From: UBA1172 sp002457135
GTDB taxonomy: Bacteria > Pseudomonadota > Alphaproteobacteria > Puniceispirillales > UBA1172
Assembly: GCA_965660935.1 (NCBI GenBank)
Contig: CBFIBR010000001.1
Span: 62,001-126,000, forward strand
Direction of reading: 5' to 3'
Length of the DNA stretch: 64,000 nucleotides
A program made the translations under genes and the position numbers. Positions 41,267 to 50,144 of the stretch are shown in pieces; position 1 is the stretch's first letter, and each line of letters begins with the position of its first letter. The notes beneath the pieces are model-generated. The model saw nothing but the letters and a program-made list of their open reading frames with translations, made no database searches and was not told the DNA's origin.

Positions 41267-42448
41267 ATGAAAGGGCTGCTGCTCGTTGTCTTTGTGAATT
41301 TTGTCGGCATTGGCGCCCTCATTCCTGTTCTGCCTTACGCTGTTATTGATGTCGCTGGCGGCAGTGAAACGCTGATGGCTTTCCTGATGGCGTCGTTTTC
41401 CCTCGCCATGTTTATCGGCTCACCCGTGCTGGGGGCCTTGTCGGATCGCCTTGGCCGCAAGCGGGTGCTGATCGGCTCCATCTTCGTTGCTGCCGTGGCC
41501 CATGCGGTGTTTGCATTTTCAACTGATCTCATGATGATGTTTGTGGCCCGGATCGTGGCGGGTTTTGCGGCGGGCAATCTCAGCGTTATCATGGCGATCA
41601 TCACCGACACAACCAGCCAGGAAGAACGCGCCCGCTGGATGGGTATGCTCGGGGCTTTTGTCGGGCTTGGCTTTGTTGCCGGTCCTGCGCTTGGCGGGCT
41701 GTTATCAGGCGTTGGCGGTGAGGTGCATACCGCCCCCTTTATGCTGGCGGCGGTGCTGGCCCTCACAGGCGGCATCATCAGCCAGCGCACTGTTGAGGAA
41801 AGCGCCCATGCCACAGCAACGGAAAAAATCCCATTTGCCCGACGCTGGAATGATTTTTACGGCCATGGCCTGATCGGGTTTGCCATTGCGATGTTCCTCC
41901 TGAACCTGGGGTTCGCGCAGGTTGAGGTGTCCTTTGTCCTCGTGCTGAAGGACCTGCTGGGCTATTCCAGCCTTGATACCGGATGGATCTTTACCTGGAT
42001 CGGGTTGCTCATCGTTGTTGTTCAGGGTGGGTTGATCGGCCCGGTATCACGCTGGATCAGCGATATCGGCACGGCACTGGCTGGCTCCCTTGTGCTGGTG
42101 CTGGGCCAACTTGCAACCACGATCATGATCATGATGAATTTTGATGCTTTCGGTTCATCCCTCATCAGTGTTCTGGCGGTGACGGCGCTGGTCTGTATCG
42201 GTTTTGCCTTCACCAACCCGACCCTGTCTTCCGCCGCCAGCAAGCGCACCAGTGAAGGCCAGATCGGTGGTGCGCTCGGTATTGTCCAGGGCTTCGGGTC
42301 GCTCGGTCAGGTTGGCGGGCTGATGGTGGCCGGCCCGATTTATGAGGCCTATGGAGGCTCCTTCAACTTTATGGCAGGCGGGGTTATCTCAATGGGCCTG
42401 TCGGCCTGCATCCTTATGATCATCATAGGGCGGAAAACTACCCGTTAG
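41267..42448 (+). CDS. TetA-like MFS transporter
   Basis: A 393-residue inner-membrane permease with 12 predicted helices. The loop 2-3 motif GALSDRLGRKRVLIG (about 63-77) is the MFS signature, and loop 8-9 has a second weak copy. The N-terminal helix and AGPALGGLLSG near 140-150 resemble TetA and other drug:proton antiporters of the DHA1 group. The substrate is unknown; naming it a tetracycline exporter would overstate the evidence. It starts 12 bases after gshA and could share its transcript. Confidence 0.83.
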   Translation: MKGLLLVVFVNFVGIGALIPVLPYAVIDVAGGSETLMAFLMASFSLAMFIGSPVLGALSDRLGRKRVLIGSIFVAAVAHAVFAFSTDLMMMFVARIVAGFAAGNLSVIMAIITDTTSQEERARWMGMLGAFVGLGFVAGPALGGLLSGVGGEVHTAPFMLAAVLALTGGIISQRTVEESAHATATEKIPFARRWNDFYGHGLIGFAIAMFLLNLGFAQVEVSFVLVLKDLLGYSSLDTGWIFTWIGLLIVVVQGGLIGPVSRWISDIGTALAGSLVLVLGQLATTIMIMMNFDAFGSSLISVLAVTALVCIGFAFTNPTLSSAASKRTSEGQIGGALGIVQGFGSLGQVGGLMVAGPIYEAYGGSFNFMAGGVISMGLSACILMIIIGRKTTR

Positions 42449-42686
42449 GGGGCAAATCCCTATCCTTAAGAGGCCCCTTTGCGACCATCATTCGGGTAGC
42501 CTGGCCTGGTGATGGGCTGTTAAGGGGGTTGGCACAGAACATCGCGGACCAGGTAATGCTTTATCCCATCATTGTGCGTTACCGGATTTGATCCGCTGAT
42601 ATTGCGTTATTTTTGCCAAACAGCTCCATCCCGCCATATTATGTTTTTCTTATATGTGGTTTTGAGAAACAGGGAGTTGGGCTGGT

Positions 42687-43199
42687 ATGCGTCTGGTGAT
42701 TTTTCTATTAACGCTTTCCGCATTGGGGCAGAGTGCATTCGCTGAAACCGTCATCACCGGGGATCAGTTCCGTGTCGTGGATGGCGACACGGTGCATATT
42801 GGCAGCCACAAGATCAGGCTGATCGGTATTGATGCCCCTGAACGTCACCAGCAATGCCGCAATGATGAAAACATCCGCTGGGATTGCGGGCGTGTTGCAA
42901 CCGATATGCTCGCCGGAATGCTGGAATCTGCCGATGGCGGTATTCGCTGTGTCATCACCGGGCGGGACAAATACCAGCGACTGCTGGGAACCTGCTATGC
43001 CAATATGGGTGATGGCGGCAGCGTTGAGGGCGGGATTGATGTTCAGAAAGCGCTGATCCGTTCCGGCTTTGCCGTCGCGGAATACGCCGATCAGTACATC
43101 CCCGATGAAGAGGCCGCCCGCAAGGCTGAGCGCGGTATCTGGTCAGGCTGTTTTACCCGGCCAAAGAAATGGCGGCGCAAGCACCGTGACTGCGACTAG
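42687..43199 (+). CDS. Secreted thermonuclease-family protein
   Basis: A 170-residue protein with a signal peptide (about 1-20, ending QSAFA) and a staphylococcal-nuclease (SNase) domain. Diagnostic parts are VVDGDTVHIGSHKIRLIGIDAPE (split near 33-55), which carries the Asp ligands and first Arg, and GRDKYQRLLGTCY near 92-104. AEYADQYIPDEEAARKAERGIW completes the domain. It probably acts in the periplasm on nucleic acid, or is inactive there. The 238-base gap before it holds an AT-rich stretch near 42630-42660 but no confident promoter. Confidence 0.87.
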   Translation: MRLVIFLLTLSALGQSAFAETVITGDQFRVVDGDTVHIGSHKIRLIGIDAPERHQQCRNDENIRWDCGRVATDMLAGMLESADGGIRCVITGRDKYQRLLGTCYANMGDGGSVEGGIDVQKALIRSGFAVAEYADQYIPDEEAARKAERGIWSGCFTRPKKWRRKHRDCD

Positions 43200-43222
43200 A
43201 ACCAATACCAGATACAATCTGG

Positions 43223-43274
43223 TTAATCAGGCGGCCTTGCTGATCAGGCGGCCTTGCTGATCAGGCGGCCTCGG
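43223..43274. repeat. 17-base tandem repeat at the 3' end of tldD
   Basis: Three copies of about 17 bases sharing ATCAGGCGGCCTTGC (43223-43240, 43241-43257, 43258-43274). The last copy covers the last codons and stop of tldD, so the array repeats the Ala-Ala-stop end of that gene beyond the stop codon. Confidence 0.88.
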
Positions 43275-44703
43275 TGCCGCCGATGGTGATGCCGCCCATT
43301 TTCAGTGTCGGCTGACCAACGCCGACCGGCACGCCTTGCCCGGCCTTCCCGCAGGTGCCAATGCCGTTATCGAGTTTCAGGTCATCACCGATCATGGTGA
43401 TCTTGCCCATGGCATCGGGTCCGTTGCCGATCAGGGTTGCGCCTTTCACCGGGGCGCCGATCTTGCCATTTTCGACCATGTAGGCCTCGGCGGCGGAAAA
43501 GACGAATTTCCCGCTGGTGATATCAACCTGGCCACCACCGAAATTGACGGCGTAAATGCCTTTCTTGACGGTGGAGAGGATTTCCTCTGGGCTATGCTCA
43601 CCGTTCAGCATGAACGTGTTGGTCATGCGCGGCATCGGCACATGGGCATGGGACTGGCGGCGGCCATTACCGGTCGGGGCAACCCCCATGAGCCGGGCAT
43701 TCTGGCGATCCTGCATGTATCCCTTGAGGATACCATCCTCAATCAGCACGTTGCGGGCCGATGGCGTGCCTTCATCATCAATCGTGATGGACCCGCGCCG
43801 GTCATCCATGGTGCCGTCATCGACAACGGTCACACCCCTGGCGGCGACCTGTTCACCGACACGGCCTGAGAAGATGGATGTTCCCTTGCGGTTGAAATCG
43901 CCCTCAAGCCCGTGGCCGACAGCTTCATGCAGCATGACCCCGGGCCAGCCTGCGCCGAGAACGACTTCAAGCTCACCCGCCGGGGCAGGAATGGAATTGA
44001 GATTGACCCGGGCAACGCGAATAGCCTCATCCACCTCGGCCTTCCAGACCGATGGGTCCAGCCACTGATCCAGCATGACACGGCCACCGGCACCACTGGA
44101 ACCGGATTCCATGCGGCCATCCTTTTCAAGCACCACGGAAACGCCGAGCCGCACAAGGGGGCGGATATCGGCAACCTGATAACCATCGGGGCGGATCACC
44201 CTGATGGCCTGCCATGATGCCCCCAGCGAAACGCTGACCTGACAGACATTGCTATCGGCCTGGCGGGCATAGGCATCCATTTCCTGCAATAGCTCAACCT
44301 TGTCACCGAAAGCCGTTGCCTCAAGCGGGTTGGATGCGGTGTAGAGCGGGCGGTTGGCACCGGCGGACGGGGCCACGTCAAGCGTGCCGCTATGGCCGTT
44401 GGTGACGGTTTCAACCGTTTTGGCCGCCCGGCGAATGGCATCCAGCGAGATTTCACCGGCATGGGCATAGCCATGCGCCTCACCGGCAATGGCACGAAGC
44501 CCGAAACCGGTGCTGTTATCGTAGCTGGCTGATTTCATGCGGCCATCATCGAAGACCAGCATTTCGCTGTGTTTTTCCTCCAGATAAAGCTCACCATCAT
44601 CGCTTCCCTTGAGCGAATCAGCCACCAGCGCCTTGACCTCATTTTCATCGAGACCGGTGCGGTCAAAAAACAGTTTCTGGGTGGTGTCGAGTGCTGTATC
44701 CAT
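43261..44703 (-). CDS. tldD: Metalloprotease TldD
   Basis: TldD is the zinc-dependent catalytic subunit of the TldD/TldE peptidase. The 480-residue-class protein has the zinc motif HEAVGHGLEGD (HExxxH) near 245-255, plus VVDDGTMDDRRGSITIDDEGTP and the C-terminal GKAGQGVPVGVGQP. The ATG at 44703 follows AGGAG with 6 bases of spacing; the upstream 16 codons of open frame are not family-like. tldD next to the cox cluster is a conserved alphaproteobacterial arrangement. It is divergent from ctaC; its partner pmbA is at 34894-36231. Confidence 0.95.
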   Translation of the reverse strand: MDTALDTTQKLFFDRTGLDENEVKALVADSLKGSDDGELYLEEKHSEMLVFDDGRMKSASYDNSTGFGLRAIAGEAHGYAHAGEISLDAIRRAAKTVETVTNGHSGTLDVAPSAGANRPLYTASNPLEATAFGDKVELLQEMDAYARQADSNVCQVSVSLGASWQAIRVIRPDGYQVADIRPLVRLGVSVVLEKDGRMESGSSGAGGRVMLDQWLDPSVWKAEVDEAIRVARVNLNSIPAPAGELEVVLGAGWPGVMLHEAVGHGLEGDFNRKGTSIFSGRVGEQVAARGVTVVDDGTMDDRRGSITIDDEGTPSARNVLIEDGILKGYMQDRQNARLMGVAPTGNGRRQSHAHVPMPRMTNTFMLNGEHSPEEILSTVKKGIYAVNFGGGQVDITSGKFVFSAAEAYMVENGKIGAPVKGATLIGNGPDAMGKITMIGDDLKLDNGIGTCGKAGQGVPVGVGQPTLKMGGITIGGTEAA

Positions 44704-44986
44704 GACGAACTCCTGTCGGAATAATCTTCGTTTACCAATTAGAGATGGCATAGGATGGGGGTATCTTCAAGCGGCCGGGCAGGATGATAGGTCAATTTCA
44801 CGCATTCGCGATGCCATCCGGCGCAATATCTGGGATCGACCGGGGCCGATACTGCGACCCGCTGTCGCAATCATCGGGCGTTTGTAGCATAGGAAAATGG
44901 TTCGTAATAATGTAGGTATGACTGGTATGAATTTTTTCGCTGCCCGCATGTGGCGGCGTAACCGGAACTTCTTAAGGGGGAGCAAG

Positions 44987-45898
44987 ATGATTCCATCCAA
45001 TAACGTGGTCCATAACGTGGGTAGCCGTATTATGGATTCCAGTTTCATTGGTGCTGTGACGAAATCATTGATGGGTGCGGCCTTTACTGTTGGCGGTGTA
45101 ATCGCCTCAGTTGGCGCGGCCGGTGCTGCTGAACCGAAGCCATGGCAGATGGGTCTTCAGGACCCGTCGGGTTCCATCGCTGACAAGGCCAATGACCTGC
45201 ATAATCTGCTGCTGTGGATTATCACGGCGATTTCGGTCTTCGTGCTGGCCCTCCTGATCTATACCTGCATCCGCTATCGTGAGGGCAGGAACCCGGTTCC
45301 ATCGAAAACATCGCACCATGCCGTGATTGAGGTTGTCTGGACGGTTGTTCCCGTGCTGATCCTGCTGGTGATCGCCATCCCGTCATTCAAGCTGCTCTAT
45401 TACATGGATCGGACCGATGAAACCGATATGGTCGTCAAGATCACCGGGGCGCAATGGTACTGGACCTATGAATACTCTGATCAGGAACTGGCCTATGACA
45501 GTTACATGATCGCCACCGAAGACCTTGAGGAAGGCCAGAAGCGGCTGCTCGATGTCGATTACCCGATGGTTGTTCCCGAAGGCACACGGATCAAGCTGTT
45601 GATCCAGGCCAATGATGTGATGCATTCGTTCTTCGTGCCATCGCTGGCGGTGCAGATTTACACCGTTGCCGGCCGCACCAATGAGGCATGGATTGACGTG
45701 CCGATGGGTGAGAAGACCTATTACGGTCAGTGCAACCAGATCTGCGGTGTCAACCATTCGTATATGCCTATCGTCATCAAGGCGGTTTCCGCCGATGACT
45801 ACAAGGCATGGGTCAATGAGGCCAAGGAAGAATTCGCCACGCTGGATCGTCCCGCTCAAAAAGACGATGCCACCATCCAGCTGGCAGAGGCTGAATAA
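44987..45898 (+). CDS. ctaC: Cytochrome c oxidase subunit II
   Basis: Subunit II accepts electrons from cytochrome c at its CuA centre. The protein of about 303 residues has a cleavable N-terminus (near VGAAGAAEPKPW), two membrane helices (LLLWIITAISVFVLALLIYTC split, and VVPVLILLVIAIPSF) and a periplasmic cupredoxin domain. The CuA set is YGQCNQICGVNHSYMPIV with Cys, Cys, His and Met. The ATG at 44987 has AAGGGGGAG upstream; the frame is open 30 codons earlier. The 283-base divergent gap to tldD has a short hairpin (44854-44868) but no sure promoter. Confidence 0.95.
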   Translation: MIPSNNVVHNVGSRIMDSSFIGAVTKSLMGAAFTVGGVIASVGAAGAAEPKPWQMGLQDPSGSIADKANDLHNLLLWIITAISVFVLALLIYTCIRYREGRNPVPSKTSHHAVIEVVWTVVPVLILLVIAIPSFKLLYYMDRTDETDMVVKITGAQWYWTYEYSDQELAYDSYMIATEDLEEGQKRLLDVDYPMVVPEGTRIKLLIQANDVMHSFFVPSLAVQIYTVAGRTNEAWIDVPMGEKTYYGQCNQICGVNHSYMPIVIKAVSADDYKAWVNEAKEEFATLDRPAQKDDATIQLAEAE

Positions 45899-45931
45899 CG
45901 TGTTTAACGCCCAAGCAGAGGAGCTTGCATA

Positions 45932-47527
45932 ATGTCGGCAGAAGCAACCGGACTACACGATCATCACGGGGCCCCGGCGGGGTTTGTAAAGCGTTGGCTG
46001 TATTCCACCAACCACAAAGACATTGGCACCATGTACATCGTGTTCGCCATCATCGCTGCCTTTATCGGTGGCGGGCTTTCCGTCTACATGCGGATGGAAC
46101 TGATGGAACCCGGTGTTCAATACATGGCTGATGGTCATGTCTGGAACGTTTTCACCACGGCGCACGGCCTGATCATGGTCTTCTTTGTGGTGATGCCCGG
46201 GCTGATCGGCGGCTTTGGCAACTGGTTTGTCCCGATCATGATCGGCGCCCCGGACATGGCGTTCCCGCGCATGAACAACATCTCGTTCTGGCTGCTGCCG
46301 CCATCCTTCCTGCTGCTGCTGCTTTCGGCTGTGTCCGATGGTGGTGCCGGTGTGGGCTGGACCATCTACCCGCCGCTTTCCGGTAAGGAAGGCACACCGG
46401 GCATGTCGATGGACCTGGCGATCTTCTCGCTCCACCTTGCGGGTGTTTCCTCCATCCTGGGTGCGGCCAATTTCATCACCACCATTTTCAACATGCGTAC
46501 CCCCGGCATGACGCTGCACAAGATGCCGCTGTTTGCCTGGGCCATGCTGATCACGGCCTTCCTGTTGCTGCTGGCGGTGCCGGTACTGGCGGGGGCGATC
46601 ACGATGCTGCTGACGGACCGTAACTTTGGCACGTCGTTCTTTGTGGCGGCTGAGGGCGGGGACCCGATCCTCTTCCTGCACCTGTTCTGGTTCTTTGGGC
46701 ATCCTGAGGTTTACATCATGATCCTGCCAGCCTTCGGGATTGTCAGCCACATCATCTCAACCTTCAGCCGCAAGCCGATTTTCGGTTACCTCGGGATGGT
46801 CTATGCCATGGTTGCCATCGGGTTTGTCGGGTTCATTGTCTGGGCGCACCATATGTATACCGTCGGCATGAGCGTTGATACCCGGGCCTATTTCACCGCG
46901 GCCACCATGGTGATCGCGGTTCCGACCGGGGTTAAGATCTTCTCCTGGATCGCCACCATGTGGGGCGGTTCCATCCGGTTTGAGGTTCCCCTGCTGTGGG
47001 CCGTAGGTTTCATCTTCCTGTTCACCGTTGGCGGCGTTACCGGCGTGGTGCTGGCGAATGCCGGTCTCGACCAGGTTCTGCACAACACCTATTACGTCAT
47101 TGCGCACTTCCACTATGTGCTGTCGCTGGGTGCTGTCTTTGGCCTGTTTGCCGGGTTCTATTACTGGTTCTCCAAGATGACCGGGTTCGAATACAACCGG
47201 ACCCTGGCATCGGTGCATTTCTGGGTGACATTTGTCGGGGTCAACCTGACCTTCTTCCCGATGCACTTCCTCGGTCTTGCCGGTATGCCGCGCCGCTATA
47301 TCGACTACCCTGATGCCTTCGCTGGCTGGAACATGGTGGCCTCGATCGGCTCCTACATCGGGGCGCTGGGGGCGATTATCTTCCTTGTCGTGATTGCCGA
47401 GGCGTTCATCGCGCGTCGCCGTGCCGCCATGAACCCATGGGGTGAGGGGGCAACGACACTGGAATGGACGGTCGCATCACCGCCGCCATACCACACGTTT
47501 GAAGAACTGCCAAAGTTCAACAACTAA
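45932..47527 (+). CDS. ctaD: Cytochrome c oxidase subunit I
   Basis: Subunit I holds heme a, heme a3 and CuB and pumps protons. The 531-residue protein has 12 membrane helices. Key stretches are TTAHGLIMVFF (low-spin heme His), WFFGHPEVYIM (CuB His and cross-linked Tyr), WAHHMYTVGM (CuB His pair) and the double-His AHFHYVLSLG near 372. The E of GHPE and the downstream Tyr mark a type A oxidase with a K channel. It follows ctaC by 33 bases with its own ribosome binding site (GAGG). Confidence 0.98.
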   Translation: MSAEATGLHDHHGAPAGFVKRWLYSTNHKDIGTMYIVFAIIAAFIGGGLSVYMRMELMEPGVQYMADGHVWNVFTTAHGLIMVFFVVMPGLIGGFGNWFVPIMIGAPDMAFPRMNNISFWLLPPSFLLLLLSAVSDGGAGVGWTIYPPLSGKEGTPGMSMDLAIFSLHLAGVSSILGAANFITTIFNMRTPGMTLHKMPLFAWAMLITAFLLLLAVPVLAGAITMLLTDRNFGTSFFVAAEGGDPILFLHLFWFFGHPEVYIMILPAFGIVSHIISTFSRKPIFGYLGMVYAMVAIGFVGFIVWAHHMYTVGMSVDTRAYFTAATMVIAVPTGVKIFSWIATMWGGSIRFEVPLLWAVGFIFLFTVGGVTGVVLANAGLDQVLHNTYYVIAHFHYVLSLGAVFGLFAGFYYWFSKMTGFEYNRTLASVHFWVTFVGVNLTFFPMHFLGLAGMPRRYIDYPDAFAGWNMVASIGSYIGALGAIIFLVVIAEAFIARRRAAMNPWGEGATTLEWTVASPPPYHTFEELPKFNN

Positions 47528-47549
47528 ACCCTGAAGGGGGAACAGGATC

Positions 47550-48467
47550 ATGGCCCAGACGCTGGCTTCATCATTACCCATCTCGGGACCGGGGGATTTT
47601 GTCTCCCTGATGAAGCCCCGCGTCATGAGCCTTGTGATCTTCACCACCCTCATCGGCATGGCAGTTGCCCCTGCGGGGCAACATCCGCTGCTGATGATCA
47701 TCAGCCTGTTTGCGATTGCATGTGGGGCCGGGGCATCGGGGGCGATCAACCAGTGGTATGACCGTGATATTGACGCGATCATGAAACGCACGGCGGGGCG
47801 GCCGATCCCTGCGGGTCGGGTTCTGCCTGCCGAGGCGTTGTCGCTGGGCGTGATCATCTCCTTTTTCTCGGTGCTGGTGCTGTGGTTTGCTGGCGGGGTT
47901 GAGGCGGCGTTGCTGCTGGCCTTTACCATTTTCTTCTATGCTGTGGTCTATACTGTCTGGCTGAAACGCAGCACGGCGCAGAATATCGTTATCGGCGGTG
48001 CATCCGGGGCGTTCCCGCCTGCCATCGGCTGGCTTGCCGCCGGGGGTGAGCTGACGCTTGAGCCGGTTATTCTCTTTATGATTATCTTCATGTGGACACC
48101 GCCTCATTTCTGGGCGCTGGCACTGGTCAAGAACGAGGAATACACCCGCGCCGGTATCCCGATGCTGCCGGTTGTTGCCGGGCGCGGGGTGACCCGCTTG
48201 CAGATATTGCTCTATGCCGTTGTGCTGGCACCGCTGGCGGTGGCACCGACTATTCTGGGCATGGCGGGGCTGATGTATGGCGCTGTTGCCACCCTGCTTG
48301 GCGGTGTTTTCGTCTGGCAGTCCGCACGGCTCTTTTTCAGTGATAGCGATGCTGATGCCATGGCCCTGTTCAAGTTTTCCATCATCTACCTGTTCCTGAT
48401 TTTCCTCAGCCTCGGGGTTGATGCGTTTTTTGGTGAACAGCTGGTATCGCTGGTGAGGGGGTATTGA
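47550..48467 (+). CDS. ctaB: Protoheme IX farnesyltransferase
   Basis: CtaB (CyoE) converts heme b to heme O by adding a farnesyl group, upstream of heme A. The 305-residue membrane protein has seven to nine helices. Two conserved blocks are present: NQWYDRDIDAIMKRTAGRPIP (residues near 66-86, split across the Asp-rich motif) and MWTPPHFWALAL near 180. Its stop overlaps the start of the small coxF gene (TGATG). ctaA (heme A synthase) is not in the window. Confidence 0.95.
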   Translation: MAQTLASSLPISGPGDFVSLMKPRVMSLVIFTTLIGMAVAPAGQHPLLMIISLFAIACGAGASGAINQWYDRDIDAIMKRTAGRPIPAGRVLPAEALSLGVIISFFSVLVLWFAGGVEAALLLAFTIFFYAVVYTVWLKRSTAQNIVIGGASGAFPPAIGWLAAGGELTLEPVILFMIIFMWTPPHFWALALVKNEEYTRAGIPMLPVVAGRGVTRLQILLYAVVLAPLAVAPTILGMAGLMYGAVATLLGGVFVWQSARLFFSDSDADAMALFKFSIIYLFLIFLSLGVDAFFGEQLVSLVRGY

Positions 48468-48619
48468 TGGCCGATAAACCTGAAACGATTGAGGCTGGCA
48501 TGAATTCCAAGGAATTCCAGGCCCTGCGCCGCCGCCGCAACTATGCGGTGTTTGGCGGTATCATGCTGCTATGCGTGATCTTCTACCTGATTACAATCGT
48601 CCGTGTCGGGGGGTTCTGA
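48467..48619 (+). CDS. coxF: Small CoxF-like membrane protein
   Basis: A 50-residue protein with a basic cytoplasmic N-terminal half (ALRRRRNYA) and one C-terminal membrane helix (VFGGIMLLCVIFYLITIV). It starts in the ctaB stop (TGATG) and its stop overlaps the ctaG start (TGATG), so it is clearly a real coupled gene. Small one-helix proteins at this position between ctaB and ctaG are called CoxF in alphaproteobacteria. Its function in oxidase assembly is assumed from position only. Confidence 0.85.
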   Translation: MADKPETIEAGMNSKEFQALRRRRNYAVFGGIMLLCVIFYLITIVRVGGF

Positions 48620-49188
48620 TGCAGGCTGTGGTGAATGAGATCAACCAGAAAAACAGGCGTACCGCGGTCATCATTGCCGCGATTGTTGCCGGGATGGTCG
48701 GTCTTTCCTATGCCTCGGTTCCGCTTTATCAGTTGTTCTGCCGCGTCACGGGATTTGGCGGTACAACCCAGGTCGGTGTTGTTGCGCCGGGTGCGGGCAG
48801 TGATGCTGTTATCCGCGATGTCCGTTTTAACGCCCATGTCACCCCGGGGTTGAGCTGGTCGGTGAAACCGCCGCGTCAGGCATCCAGCATCAAGCCGGGG
48901 GATGAGGTCACCATCGTCTACACCGCCAGCAACCTGACCGATCAGCCTGTGATCGGCACATCCAGTTACAACGTGACGCCGAACAAGATCGGCCCGTATT
49001 TCATGAAAATTGAGTGTTTCTGCTTTACCGAGCAAACGCTGCAACCTGGTGAAACCGTCGAAATGCCTGTCACCTTTTATCTCGACCCTGAGATGGATGT
49101 TGACATCAACACCAGGGAAACACCGGAAATTACCTTGTCCTACACTTTCTTCCCCGTTGACAGGCCCGTTAACACGGATGAAGGGTAG
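48619..49188 (+). CDS. ctaG: Cytochrome c oxidase copper assembly protein CtaG (Cox11)
   Basis: CtaG/Cox11 delivers copper to the CuB site of subunit I. The 189-residue protein has one N-terminal membrane anchor (about 15-34) and a periplasmic immunoglobulin-like domain with the copper motif CFCF (Cys133 and Cys135). Other marks are SYASVPLYQLFC near 30-41 and the C-terminal ITLSYTFF. The start at 48619 overlaps coxF; the frame extends 16 codons further upstream out of context. Confidence 0.95.
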   Translation: MQAVVNEINQKNRRTAVIIAAIVAGMVGLSYASVPLYQLFCRVTGFGGTTQVGVVAPGAGSDAVIRDVRFNAHVTPGLSWSVKPPRQASSIKPGDEVTIVYTASNLTDQPVIGTSSYNVTPNKIGPYFMKIECFCFTEQTLQPGETVEMPVTFYLDPEMDVDINTRETPEITLSYTFFPVDRPVNTDEG

Positions 49189-49220
49189 GGTTGAATTTTA
49201 TCAAGACCAAGGAGAATACA

Positions 49221-50006
49221 ATGAGTGGGGAACAAAAACATCCGTATCATCTGGTAGAACCCAGCCCGTGGCCCGTTCTGGGTTCACTCGGCGCATTTGT
49301 GCTGGTCACCGGTGGTGTGCTTTACATGCATGAACACGATTACGGCATCGCAACCATGGGGGCGGGGCTGGCGCTGGTTCTGGCCACCATGTTCTTCTGG
49401 TGGCGTGACGTTATCCGTGAGGCTGAATATCAGGGGCATCACACCCCGATTGTTCAGATCGGGATGCGTTACGGGATGATGCTGTTCATCTCATCAGAGG
49501 TGATGTTCTTTGTTGCTTTCTTCTGGGCATTCTTTGATCGGGCGTTGTTCCCGGCGGGCGGTGTCTGGCCACCTGAGGGGATCATCACATTTGATCCCTT
49601 TGATCTGCCCCTGATCAACACCCTCATCCTGCTGCTGTCGGGTTGCACCGTGACCTGGGCGCACCATGCGATTGTTGAGGGCAACCGCCGTGATTTCATG
49701 GTCGGTCTTGGCCTCACCATTGTGCTGGGCGCACTCTTCACCGCTTGTCAGGCACTGGAATACAGCCACGCCCCGTTCGGGTTTTCTGATGGCATCTATC
49801 CGTCGATCTTCTACATGGCGACCGGTTTTCACGGTTTCCACGTTATCATCGGAACGCTGTTCCTTGCCGTCTGCTTCTGGCGCGGCATGTCGGGGCATTT
49901 CACGCCTCGCCAGCATTTCGGTTTCGAAGCCGCCGCGTGGTACTGGCATTTTGTTGATGTCGTCTGGCTGTTCCTGTTTGTTGCCGTCTACATCTGGGGC
50001 CGCTGA
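49221..50006 (+). CDS. ctaE: Cytochrome c oxidase subunit III
   Basis: Subunit III is a seven-helix structural subunit of the aa3 oxidase. The 261-residue protein has HPYHLVEPSPWPVLGS (about 6-21), EVMFFVAFFWAFFDRAL near 95, WAHHAIVEGNR near 146 and the C-terminal AAAWYWHFVDVVWLFLF. The ATG at 49221 follows AAGGAG with 6 bases of spacing; the upstream TTG at 49191 is unlikely. It ends the oxidase structural operon, and a strong terminator follows at 50061-50094. Confidence 0.96.
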   Translation: MSGEQKHPYHLVEPSPWPVLGSLGAFVLVTGGVLYMHEHDYGIATMGAGLALVLATMFFWWRDVIREAEYQGHHTPIVQIGMRYGMMLFISSEVMFFVAFFWAFFDRALFPAGGVWPPEGIITFDPFDLPLINTLILLLSGCTVTWAHHAIVEGNRRDFMVGLGLTIVLGALFTACQALEYSHAPFGFSDGIYPSIFYMATGFHGFHVIIGTLFLAVCFWRGMSGHFTPRQHFGFEAAAWYWHFVDVVWLFLFVAVYIWGR

Positions 50007-50060
50007 TCCGGTTCCTGATCTGGCCTCTGGCAGACCCCGCTATAGCGGGATGTAACATCG

Positions 50061-50094
50061 CTTGCCCTGACAAAAAGTCGGGGCAAGTTTTTTT
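50061..50094 (+). terminator. Rho-independent terminator after ctaE
   Basis: An 11-bp stem (CTTGCCCTGAC with GTCGGGGCAAG, one G-T pair) with loop AAAAA is followed by seven T (50088-50094). It is a strong terminator separating the cox genes from surf1. Confidence 0.93.
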
Positions 50095-50144
50095 GAAGGA
50101 TGCTATAACCCTTCACGGATATGACCTGTTGACTGGATGATGCC

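Noticed and set aside
41267..42448. Calling this a tetracycline-resistance gene
   Set aside because: The protein is TetA-like only at the level of the drug:proton antiporter group; there is no adjacent tetR or mobile-element sequence.
42446..42480. Terminator after the TetA-like permease
   Set aside because: A GGGGC/GCCCC pairing exists but the loop is about 19 bases and only three T follow; too weak to annotate.
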